Assembly: GCF_001858025.1 (NCBI RefSeq)
Contig: NZ_LZQD01000004.1
Location: 173,134-237,133 of the forward strand
Length of the DNA stretch: 64,000 bases
Reading direction: 5' to 3'
DNA from: Trichormus sp. NMC-1
Lineage (GTDB): Bacteria; Cyanobacteriota; Cyanobacteriia; Cyanobacteriales; Nostocaceae
In this document: positions 55,009 through 64,000 of the stretch, in pieces
How positions within the stretch are numbered: position 1 is the stretch's first letter
Layout of the letters: every line of letters begins with the position of its first letter
Program-made: the position numbers and the translations under genes
The notes under the pieces: generated by a model
What the model was told of the DNA's origin: nothing
Seen by the model: the letters and a program-made list of their open reading frames with translations, nothing else
Database searches by the model: none

Positions 55009-55338
55009 CTAGGTGGGTTTTCTCCTCTGGCAAGACCCTATATTCCAAAAAGATTGCTGCCAAATTTTTCTGCCCAGTAAAATGAGATTGAGAATTTGCC
55101 GCACTTGTTGGATTTGCAGTTCTAAGCTTTGATTGATTTGGCGCAGGTGATAAATCTGCTGTTGTCCTGTATATATACTTCGCGGTGCTGTATGTAAAGT
55201 TGCATGGATAGAGCGTTCATAGTCGATTAACTTATCAGTTACTTTTGCCAAGTTCTGTCTTATTTGCCATATTTGACGAGCTAGATACAGTAGGCTCACA
55301 GAGATAATGATATTAATCAGGACAACTACAATTACCAT
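55009..55338 (-). CDS. small membrane-anchored coiled-coil protein, unknown
   Basis: 109 residues. One N-terminal helix (VIVVVLINIIISVSLLYLARQIW) is followed by a long helical stretch with heptad-like pattern (LRQINQSLELQIQQVRQILNLI). It is the first gene of the cluster with the YtxH and DUF948 genes, all minus strand with gaps of 29 and 11 bp. I recognise no family, but position suggests a shared envelope role. Confidence 0.6.
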   Translation of the reverse strand: MVIVVVLINIIISVSLLYLARQIWQIRQNLAKVTDKLIDYERSIHATLHTAPRSIYTGQQQIYHLRQINQSLELQIQQVRQILNLILLGRKIWQQSFWNIGSCQRRKPT

Positions 55339-55402
55339 TTTTTACATTTATTTTCCGCTATGTGATTCATTCACCTGCAAATCGCTGTATTTTTGAATAC
55401 AT

Positions 55403-56224
55403 CTAAACCTTCTTCGCAACCTGAAAAGCTGAAATATATTTAATCTTAAGACTTCCCTCATAATGCTGCTCAATCTTTGACCGCAACCCAGTAAATAAAG
55501 CATTTCTCATTGGCGCTTCTAACTTTAAATATGGTGATAGTGTACCCAAAAGCAGTAAATAATGATCAACGCTATAAGTGACTTCACACACAACACGATC
55601 AGAAACTAAATCTTTAAATAAACCGGAATCAAGGACTTTTTGTCCGAAAGATGTGACTATTTTTTCTTGAGTTATTATATCTTCATATCTTGCTGAAGAT
55701 GGAGCATAAATTTGATAAACATCATGCAAATTTTGGTATACATCATAATCAGGTTGAGGTGTCATATTCCACAACAAAATTAAATAACCATCATTCTGTA
55801 AAGCATCGGCGACTTTTGCATAAGCTGTTTCAGGACTAATCCAATGAAAAGATGTCGCTGCTAAAACAGCATTAAATTTTCCTGGTGCTAATTTCCATTC
55901 TTCAAAAGTTGTTTGTTGAATCTCTACATTTGGATATGCTGCACAGTTTTCTCTGGCCAATTTACAAGCTTCTTGACTTGGTTCTAAACAAATCATGGAA
56001 AACCCCAATTTAGCATAAGATACAGTTGCATTTCCTGGCCCACATCCTAATTCAAGAATCCTACCTTCAGGAGTAAGTTTAGCTACTTCTACAGTATTAT
56101 TAATAATTTCTTGGGGATAACGTGGTCTTACCTTGTTGTAAGCATCTGCTACGGGAGAATACCAGTTTTTTTTCAGTTCTAAGTCTTGGGGATATAAATT
56201 TTGTAGTGGTTCTAATTCTTTCAT
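55403..56224 (-). CDS. class I SAM-dependent methyltransferase
   Basis: A 273-residue Rossmann methyltransferase. Motif I ILELGCGPGNATVSYAKLG, then MICLEPSQEACKLAREN, then NAVLAATSFHWISPETAYAKVADAL are clear. The AATSFHWI segment resembles the group that includes trans-aconitate and ubiquinone-type methyltransferases. The substrate is unknown and the neighbours give no clue. Confidence 0.8.
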   Translation of the reverse strand: MKELEPLQNLYPQDLELKKNWYSPVADAYNKVRPRYPQEIINNTVEVAKLTPEGRILELGCGPGNATVSYAKLGFSMICLEPSQEACKLARENCAAYPNVEIQQTTFEEWKLAPGKFNAVLAATSFHWISPETAYAKVADALQNDGYLILLWNMTPQPDYDVYQNLHDVYQIYAPSSARYEDIITQEKIVTSFGQKVLDSGLFKDLVSDRVVCEVTYSVDHYLLLLGTLSPYLKLEAPMRNALFTGLRSKIEQHYEGSLKIKYISAFQVAKKV

Positions 56225-56407
56225 GAATCTGCGTCTCCGACAGAAGAAGGAAAGTAAACAAGGAAGAAGATAGCTATACTAAAAACGGTTGGAAACTTTG
56301 CTTTTTAATGCTAACCTAATTATCCCTGATGGCAGATAATTCTTTTTTTAGCTTCTGCCTTCAGCAAGACTACCTTTCTTCGGTTAGTGATTTTCTGGAA
56401 GGCCAGT

Positions 56408-58129
56408 TTATTTTATAGTCAATAAAAATTTTCTCAACTCTTCTGGTGCTAGAGGCCGGCTAAAAAAATAGCCCTGAATGACATTACAATTATTTTGTCT
56501 AAGCCAACATAGTTCACCTTCTGTTTCTACTCCTTCAGCAATAATTTTTATGTTGAGACTATTTGCTATTTGAATAATAGATTTGACAATTACTTGTTTA
56601 CTGTCTATTTTGTCGATATTAGTAATAAAATAACGATCTATTTTCAGGTGATTAAAAGAAAACTCTTGTAGATATTTTAAAGATGAGTATCCTGTGCCAA
56701 AATCATCAATAGATATTTGAATATTATAATCGTATAACTCATTTAGTTTGTGCTTTACTGCTTCAACATCTTCAATAAATACACTTTCAGTTAATTCTAA
56801 TTCTAAAAACTTAGGTGCCAGGCTTGTTTCTGCAATAATATCAATAACTCTCTGGCTGAAATCTGGGTTGGCAAACTGACAAGCAGATATATTTACTGCT
56901 ATATTAAAATCACCCAATTTCTCTGATTGGAATACAGCGAGTTGATGACAAGCTGTTTTTAATATCCAATCTCCCAAGGGGATAATAAGACCTGATTTTT
57001 CGGCAATGGGAATAAATTCTGCGGGAGAAATAAAGCCATGTTCTGGATGCTGCCAACGAATCAATGCTTCTACACAAACAACCTTACCAGTTGTGATATT
57101 GATCTGAGGTTGATAGTAAAGCTGAAATTCATTTCGTGCTAGAGCGTAGTTTAAATCAGTTGCTAAAATAATTTTTCTAAAAACGGTCTTTAATATCTCT
57201 GGACTGGAGAAATGATAAAAACTGGTATCTTGTTGTTTATAATGTTCTAAAGCAACTTCAGCATTAGTCAGTAATTCATTTAGTTGAAGACCATCATCAG
57301 GATAACAAGTAATCCCAATTTTAGTTGTCAGAGCAATTTCTTGATTATTAAAAAATAAAGGTTGTGATAGATTGTCTAAAATTTTTTGAGCAATATCAGC
57401 AGCAACCTTAATGTCTGGAGTTGACTTTAACAAAATCACTAATTGATCTGTTTGCAAATAGGCAATTAAGTCTATGGAATGATTTTGCAACTGCACATCA
57501 TTTAATCTTGTAGCGACAGCTTTTAGTAATAATTGCCTTAAGCTAGATTCAAAAAATAATTTTGTCCGGTGAAGAATATTTATGTCAATAAGTAACAAAG
57601 GCAGAATTTGACGGTCATTGTAAGCTTGAAGACGAGTTTGATTGAAATGTTCTTCTAACAAAAATTGATTAGGTAAACCAGTTAAGCTGTCATGACGAGC
57701 TAAATGCATGAGTTTAGCTTCCATTTGCTGAACCTGATTTAGATAATATTCGCTAAATATTTCCCTTTTTTTGAGTTGTGTCGTAATCGCTTGGAGAAGT
57801 TCCTCGGCATTAAATGGCTTGGTTAAGTAATCATCAGCACCTAGACTCATTGCTTGACGCAGATCAGAATGCTCATCTTTAGCAGTTAGGAAAATAAAAG
57901 GAATGATTGCAGTGACTGGATCTTGACGTAAGATTTCAATCAAACGATAGCCATCTAAATAAGGCATCATGATATCACACATAATCAGCAGCGGATGATG
58001 CTCTTTAATCATGTTTAGTCCCACCAATCCATCTTCAGCCGTAATCGTGGAAAAACCAGCCAAATCGAGAATTTGCTGAATAAGCTCTCGCATGAGAGGA
58101 TCATCTTCAATTATCAAAATGTTATTCAT
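56408..58129 (-). CDS. response regulator with degenerate GGDEF and intact EAL domain
   Basis: 573 residues from the ATG at 58129. Domain order: receiver (1-120, phospho-acceptor D52 in CDIMMP, K in LTKPF), GGDEF-like (about 150-310), EAL (about 320-573). The GGDEF signature is replaced by LQTDQL, so no cyclase activity is expected. The EAL part keeps VEALIRW, NIS, ELTES, DDFGTGYSSL, KIDRYF, EGVE and QGYFFSRP, so it should hydrolyse c-di-GMP under control of phosphorylation. The partner kinase is not in the window. Confidence 0.88.
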   Translation of the reverse strand: MNNILIIEDDPLMRELIQQILDLAGFSTITAEDGLVGLNMIKEHHPLLIMCDIMMPYLDGYRLIEILRQDPVTAIIPFIFLTAKDEHSDLRQAMSLGADDYLTKPFNAEELLQAITTQLKKREIFSEYYLNQVQQMEAKLMHLARHDSLTGLPNQFLLEEHFNQTRLQAYNDRQILPLLLIDINILHRTKLFFESSLRQLLLKAVATRLNDVQLQNHSIDLIAYLQTDQLVILLKSTPDIKVAADIAQKILDNLSQPLFFNNQEIALTTKIGITCYPDDGLQLNELLTNAEVALEHYKQQDTSFYHFSSPEILKTVFRKIILATDLNYALARNEFQLYYQPQINITTGKVVCVEALIRWQHPEHGFISPAEFIPIAEKSGLIIPLGDWILKTACHQLAVFQSEKLGDFNIAVNISACQFANPDFSQRVIDIIAETSLAPKFLELELTESVFIEDVEAVKHKLNELYDYNIQISIDDFGTGYSSLKYLQEFSFNHLKIDRYFITNIDKIDSKQVIVKSIIQIANSLNIKIIAEGVETEGELCWLRQNNCNVIQGYFFSRPLAPEELRKFLLTIK

Positions 58130-58775
58130 TAGGTTTAGGTAAAACTCTAGTAAAAACAAGAAATTAATCTTGATGTTTCAGTATAGGCAATATCTGAAGG
58201 TGATGCTACGTGATAAATAGCAACTAGATACATATATTTAATATCTTCATTTATACGGTATATACGGTTATTTTTACTATTAAAGTGCCGATATTATAAG
58301 CATTTTTACTTAAACATTCGCCTAACTGAGGTATGTAAGTATGAAACCTAACGGCAAGCTACACCAGCAACAGTCAACCAAAACCATGCAGAAACTAATT
58401 TCCTGGTTTTGAGATTAGAAAAGTTACACTCAGAACGATAGCGAGAAACAAACTTTATACAGCAGAATTCAGGAGTCAGTAGAGACGTTTCGACGAAACG
58501 TCTGTACAGGAGTCAGGAGTAAAACAGGCGAATGTGTCTAGGCTTCAATTTTGATTCTGTACCGTATGGCTACGCCACGCAAGCTATCGGCTGACGCTCA
58601 CGGCGAAGCCTCATTGATCTGCAATCTGCTGTATCCTCATGACTAGTAGATAACAGCGGAAATAAACTAACTATTTCCTATCCTAGAAAAGCTTATGCGG
58701 TATTCATTTTGAATTGTGAATTCAAGGCAGTACTAGGATTAAAAATAAGGTAGATCCAAAATCCAAAATATTGAT
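58130..58775. other. intergenic region with a MITE-like repeat element
   Basis: No gene is seen. The element at 58458-58633 takes up the middle. Heptamers of AATCCAA type lie just before the GTPase start (58755-58769). Confidence 0.5.
58458..58633. mobile_element. MITE-like element with TACAGCAG ends
   Basis: 176 bp bounded by TACAGCAGAATTC on the left and, inverted, CTGCAATCTGCTGTA on the right, again with TA ends. Inside it carries a GTAGAGACGTTTCG palindrome (58479-58507) related to 10892-10919, and GGAGTCAG repeats. It has no coding content. Confidence 0.5.
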
Positions 58776-60236
58776 ATGACATCAACATTACCCGAACCCC
58801 CTGCAAACGAATCAACCAAATGGGAAGAAGAACTTGACAGTGCTATTTTCACCTTTGAAGACATTCAAGCTGAACTCAATTATAAACAGGCCAAAACCGC
58901 ACTGCGAAATTTAGTCAATAATCTTGACCTCACCTCCCAAGAAAAATCTGGCTTGGAAGCAGAAATTACAGATTTAGAAACCATGTTGGGCAAATTAGAC
59001 AGCATGGTGGTGCAGATTGCGGCCTTTGGTATGGTGGGACGTGGAAAGTCTTCTTTACTCAATGCTTTAGTCGGACAATCAGTATTTGAAACAGGACCAT
59101 TACACGGTGTCACCCGTACAGAACAAAAGGTTAATTGGACTATTACCGAAGAAATAATTGGTGAAACTGAACGGGCTTTACGAGTTACTTTACGTAGCAA
59201 TAATCAATCCCAAGTAGAATTAATTGATACTCCGGGATTAGATGAAGTCGATGGTGAAACCCGCGCTGCGTTAGCTGAACAGATAGCAAAACAAGCAGAT
59301 TTGATTCTTTTTGTTATTACTGCGGATATGACAAAAATGGAACATGAGGCACTTTCTCAGTTGCGGGAAGCTGGTAAACCCATAATTTTGGTATTTAATA
59401 AAGTTGATCAATATCCTGAAGCTGACAGAATGGCAATTTACCAAAAAATCCGGGACGACAGGGTGAGAGAGTTAGTTTCACCGGATGAAATTGTTATGTC
59501 TGCGGCTTCACCATTGCTAAAAACTGCGGTGCGTCGTGCCGATGGTAGCAGAGGTATACAGTTGCGTCAAGGTAATGCTCAAGTTGATGAACTAAAACTG
59601 AAAATTTTAGAGATTCTGCAACGGGAAGGAAAAGCTTTGGTGGCGCTGAATACGATGCTTTATGCTGATAATGTAAATGAGCAAGTGTTACAGCGCAAAC
59701 TGATGATTCGGGAACAGAACGCGAATGAGTTGATTTGGAAAGCTGTGATGACTAAGGCTATTGCGATCGCTCTCAATCCTGTTACTGTAGTTGATATCCT
59801 CAGTGCTGTAATTATTGATATCTCCTTAATTTTAGGCTTATCTAAACTTTACGGTATCCCGATGACAGAAACTGGTGCTGTGAAATTACTCCAAAAAATC
59901 GCCCTGAGTATGGGTGGTATCGGTGCTAGTGAACTGTTAGCAAATTTAGGTTTAAGTGGCTTAAAAACTTTACTGGGTATTTCTGCAACCGCAACAGCAG
60001 GTGTAGCTTTCGCTCCTTATCTATCTGTAGCAATTACCCAAGCTGGAGTAGCTGGTGTTTCTTCTTATGGTATTGGACAAGTGACTAAAGCTTATTTAGC
60101 GAATGGCGCTACTTGGGGGCCTGAGGGTCCTAGAGCGGTAGTTAGCCAAATTTTATCAACTTTAGATGAAACTTCGATTTTGAACCGCATTAAAGATGAA
60201 TTGCTGACTAAAGTTAAACTCAGAAAAAAACTATGA
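58776..60236 (+). CDS. dynamin-like/Era-type GTPase with C-terminal membrane segments (DUF697-like)
   Basis: 486 residues. G1 GMVGRGKSS is at 85-93, G3 DTPG at 151-154 and G4 NKVD at 208-211, with a helical N-terminal part before the G domain. The C-terminal 170 residues hold hydrophobic helices (KAIAIALNPVTVVDILSAVIIDISLIL, ATATAGVAFAPYLSVAITQAGVAGVSSYGIG) like DUF697/YcjF proteins, so it probably associates with a membrane. Members are common in cyanobacteria; some GTPases of this kind act in membrane remodelling. The next gene overlaps by four bases. Confidence 0.8.
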   Translation: MTSTLPEPPANESTKWEEELDSAIFTFEDIQAELNYKQAKTALRNLVNNLDLTSQEKSGLEAEITDLETMLGKLDSMVVQIAAFGMVGRGKSSLLNALVGQSVFETGPLHGVTRTEQKVNWTITEEIIGETERALRVTLRSNNQSQVELIDTPGLDEVDGETRAALAEQIAKQADLILFVITADMTKMEHEALSQLREAGKPIILVFNKVDQYPEADRMAIYQKIRDDRVRELVSPDEIVMSAASPLLKTAVRRADGSRGIQLRQGNAQVDELKLKILEILQREGKALVALNTMLYADNVNEQVLQRKLMIREQNANELIWKAVMTKAIAIALNPVTVVDILSAVIIDISLILGLSKLYGIPMTETGAVKLLQKIALSMGGIGASELLANLGLSGLKTLLGISATATAGVAFAPYLSVAITQAGVAGVSSYGIGQVTKAYLANGATWGPEGPRAVVSQILSTLDETSILNRIKDELLTKVKLRKKL

Positions 60237-60688
60237 AATCTCCCCAAATTATCGAACAATCAATTCAAATTAAGGCTTCAGCCTCAATAGTAGAGCGCTG
60301 CTTCACCGATTTAACTCTTATGCACCGCTGGCTTAACCCTGTTCTCCGTTGCGAACCTGTGGGGGAAAAGTGGAGTACAGATATCGGTAGTCACAGCCGT
60401 TTTATTATTCAAATTCCTGGACTCAAACCGACTTTAAACACAGTAGTTATAGAACGAGAACCAGGTTTGGTAGTCTGGGGATTCGAGGGATTTTTCCAAG
60501 GAAGCGATCGCTGGGAATGTCAACCTGTCGCCAATGGTACAATCTTAATTAACCGCTTCCAGTTCCAGATTCCTAACCCGTTGGTAAGTTGGGGTTTCAA
60601 TACCTTCGCAGCAACTTGGACAAAAGCAGATATGGAAGCCCAACTGCGTCGTCTTCAACGCATTGCAGAAGAACTGGGTAATTCGTAA
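60233..60688 (+). CDS. SRPBCC (START-like) family protein
   Basis: 151 residues of the polyketide cyclase/START-like fold: IIEQSIQIKASASIVERCFTDL, MHRWLNP, then GFEGFFQGSDRWECQPVANGTILINRF. Such proteins bind lipids, hydrophobic ligands or act as chaperones. The ATG overlaps the TGA of the GTPase gene, so the two are translationally coupled and probably work together. The last two residues and the TAA stop (GGTAATTCGTAA) belong to the heptamer array, so the 3' end was reshaped by the repeat. Confidence 0.8.
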   Translation: MKSPQIIEQSIQIKASASIVERCFTDLTLMHRWLNPVLRCEPVGEKWSTDIGSHSRFIIQIPGLKPTLNTVVIEREPGLVVWGFEGFFQGSDRWECQPVANGTILINRFQFQIPNPLVSWGFNTFAATWTKADMEAQLRRLQRIAEELGNS

Positions 60689-61342
60689 TTCGTAATTCGT
60701 AATTCGTAATTCGTAATTCGTAATTCGTAATTCGTAATTCGTAATTCGTAATTCGTAATTCGTAATTCGTAATTCGTAATTCGTAATTCGTAATTCGTAA
60801 TTCGTAATTCGTAATTCGTAATTCGTAATTCGTAATTCGTAATTCGTAATTCGTAATTCGTAATTCGTAATTCGTAATTCGTAATTCGTAATTCGTAATT
60901 CGTAATTCGTAATTCGTAATTCGTAATTCGTAATTCGTAATTCGTAATTCGTAATTCGTAATTCGTAATTCGTAATTCGTAATTCGTAATTCGTAATTCG
61001 TAATTCGTAATTCGTAATTCGTAATTCGTAATTCGTAATTCGTAATTCGTAATTCGTAATTCGTAATTCGTAATTCGTAATTCGTAATTCGTAATTCGTA
61101 ATTCGTAATTCGTAATTCGTAATTCGTAATTCGTAATTCGTAATTCGTAATTCGTAATTCGTAATTCGTAATTCGTAATTCGTAATTCGTAATTCGTAAT
61201 TCGTAATTCGTAATTCGTAATTCGTAATTCGTAATTCGTAATTCGTAATTCGTAATTCGTAATTCGTAATTCGTAATTCGTAATTCGTAATTCGTAATTC
61301 GTAATTCGTAATTCGTAATTCGTAATTCGTAATTCGTAATTC
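60678..61342 (-). repeat. heptamer array: 95 perfect copies of GTAATTC
   Basis: From 60678 to 61342 the heptamer GTAATTC repeats 95 times without loss of phase (665 = 95 x 7). It is the reverse complement of the 36521 array. Reading from the SRPBCC gene it gives a TAA every 21 bases in all three frames, while its complement is open in all three frames as a YELRITN repeat, which is an artefact. Confidence 0.97.
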
Positions 61343-61394
61343 ATAATAGTGCCTACGGCAGGCTACCGCCAACGTAATTCGTAATTCGTAATTT
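61343..61394. repeat. palindromic interruption and residual heptamers
   Basis: After copy 95 comes ATAATAGTGCCTACGGCAGG followed by CTACCGCCAAC, then GTAATTC twice and GTAATTT. The insert looks like a small palindromic repeat dropped into the end of the array. Confidence 0.65.
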
Positions 61395-61403
61395 GGAATT
61401 TAT

Positions 61404-62228
61404 TTAACTGCTTTTTCCCAATTTACCCAGTAATTGACGAATTACAACTGCATCATCAGCTTCAGGAACCTTGGCTAAATAACTTTGTAAGTCTTCTATG
61501 GCTTGGGTAAATTGACCAAGTTGATAGTACAGCAAACCTCTGTCTCTTAATTCTAAAGTTACATCGGGAAACAACAATAAAATTCGCTCAACTGTGGCTA
61601 GAGTTCTGGGTAAATCTTGCTGTTTCAGGTAAATATATTTTAAATTTGTGAGTATTCTTGTCAATAACTGACGTTTGCTCACTGCTGCTAAAAATTCAGG
61701 TTTTAGCATCACCGATTGCTGATAAATTTGTGAAAGCCGCTCTTGGCAATCTTGTGCAAACATTATCTCACCCTGATTAAACGCATCCACAAAAATCTCT
61801 ATATCTGGTATATCTGGACGGATGAGGAAATGTCCAGGCATTCCCACCCCCACCATTGGGAAATCAATGCGTTTTGCTACTTCCAGGTAAACCAATGCTA
61901 AAGTGATGGGAATCCCTGTTTTGCGTTCGATTACATCATTGAAAAAGCTATTACGAGGATCGTAGTAATCTATTTTATTACCACTAAAACCCAAATCTTC
62001 GTATAAATACTCATTAATACTTTGAATCATCCGCAGCGGATAGCGGGAAGATGGTAAGCGTTCCTCTAACTCAATCGCCATTGTATCAAGGGCGTTGAGA
62101 TATTCTTCAGTATCAATATCTGGATATTCTTCTTGGGCAATATACAAAGCTGCCTTTGCCAAGTTGATACACTCGTCAGGTTGTTGAATCTCTTGGTAAA
62201 AATACTGACGTGCTGACGAGAAATTCAT
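61404..62228 (-). CDS. SirB1 family protein (transglutaminase-like plus TPR)
   Basis: 274 residues. The N-terminal part (about 1-190) is the SirB1 transglutaminase-like fold: DDLGFSGNKIDYYDPRNSFFNDVIERKTGIPITLALVYLEVAKR and VGVGMPGHFLIR. A pair of TPR helices at about 200-265 (RGLLYYQLGQFTQAIEDLQSYL) is typical of the family. The classical Cys-His-Asp triad is not evident, as usual. The role is unknown. It is convergent with the SRPBCC gene across the heptamer array. Confidence 0.85.
   Translation of the reverse strand: MNFSSARQYFYQEIQQPDECINLAKAALYIAQEEYPDIDTEEYLNALDTMAIELEERLPSSRYPLRMIQSINEYLYEDLGFSGNKIDYYDPRNSFFNDVIERKTGIPITLALVYLEVAKRIDFPMVGVGMPGHFLIRPDIPDIEIFVDAFNQGEIMFAQDCQERLSQIYQQSVMLKPEFLAAVSKRQLLTRILTNLKYIYLKQQDLPRTLATVERILLLFPDVTLELRDRGLLYYQLGQFTQAIEDLQSYLAKVPEADDAVVIRQLLGKLGKSS

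Positions 62229-64000
<1,772 letters not shown>

Noticed and set aside
60545-61372. Long minus-strand frames translating as YELRITN repeats
   Set aside because: They are a by-product of the 95-copy heptamer, whose complement has no stop in any frame. Two different frames give the same peptide, and there is no start context.

Overview
The window is chromosomal DNA of a filamentous, probably heterocyst-forming cyanobacterium (Nostocales, Nostoc/Anabaena/Calothrix type). The grounds are a psaA-psaB pair, psaK, a Psb32-like TPM protein, a y-type thioredoxin, cobH, many HIP1 octamers (GCGATCGC), and very abundant short tandemly repeated repetitive (STRR) heptamers and palindromic interspersed repeats between genes. 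I see no transposase gene, prophage, CRISPR array, rRNA or tRNA. Most genes are core housekeeping or photosynthesis genes; the accessory interest lies in repeats, decayed genes, a pilus operon and a zinc-linked stretch.

Layout. 1-12.7 kb: 3' end of a UbiD decarboxylase, a nuclease-fold/TPR fusion, a DUF2288 gene, fabG flanked by inverted copies of one small repeat, a TrxY-type thioredoxin, prmA, serA, a Uma2 protein, panB, a secreted propeller protein, a decayed thioredoxin/NHL pseudogene and glutaminase. 12.7-19.6 kb: a lipoprotein carrying a near-perfect 78-bp minisatellite, then psaA and psaB with tandem terminators. 19.8-23.2 kb: KDPG aldolase, an amidohydrolase, a MITE and two tandem L,D-transpeptidases. 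24.1-28.5 kb: a compact archaic (Csu-like) chaperone-usher pilus operon of pilin, chaperone, usher and probable tip subunit. 28.6-36.5 kb: an Hsp70-like protein, two membrane proteins, a histidine phosphatase, ftsH and a class IV aminotransferase.

36.5-49.3 kb: an 89-copy GAATTAC heptamer array, a membrane-anchored protein, ackA, a Mn/Zn-type ABC binding protein with a substituted metal ligand, two small exported proteins sharing a CxCxxC tail, a WD40 protein, a CobW GTPase and an operon of a CobW-like NTPase plus two atypical calcineurin-like phosphoesterases. The CobW gene and the NTPase operon each have an AT-rich palindrome of Zur-box type, suggesting shared zinc control. An AAA-family pseudogene follows. 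49.5-64 kb: an EamA transporter, dapB, cobH, Psb32, a DUF948/YtxH cluster, a methyltransferase, a REC-GGDEF-EAL protein, a dynamin-like GTPase with an SRPBCC partner, a 95-copy heptamer array in the opposite orientation to the first, a SirB1 protein and the 5' part of the ATP synthase beta gene.

A theme across the window is repeat DNA invading gene ends. The last codons and stop of three genes (37135, 38077 and 60688 ends) are written in repeat sequence, and a palindromic repeat sits in frame inside the WD40 gene.
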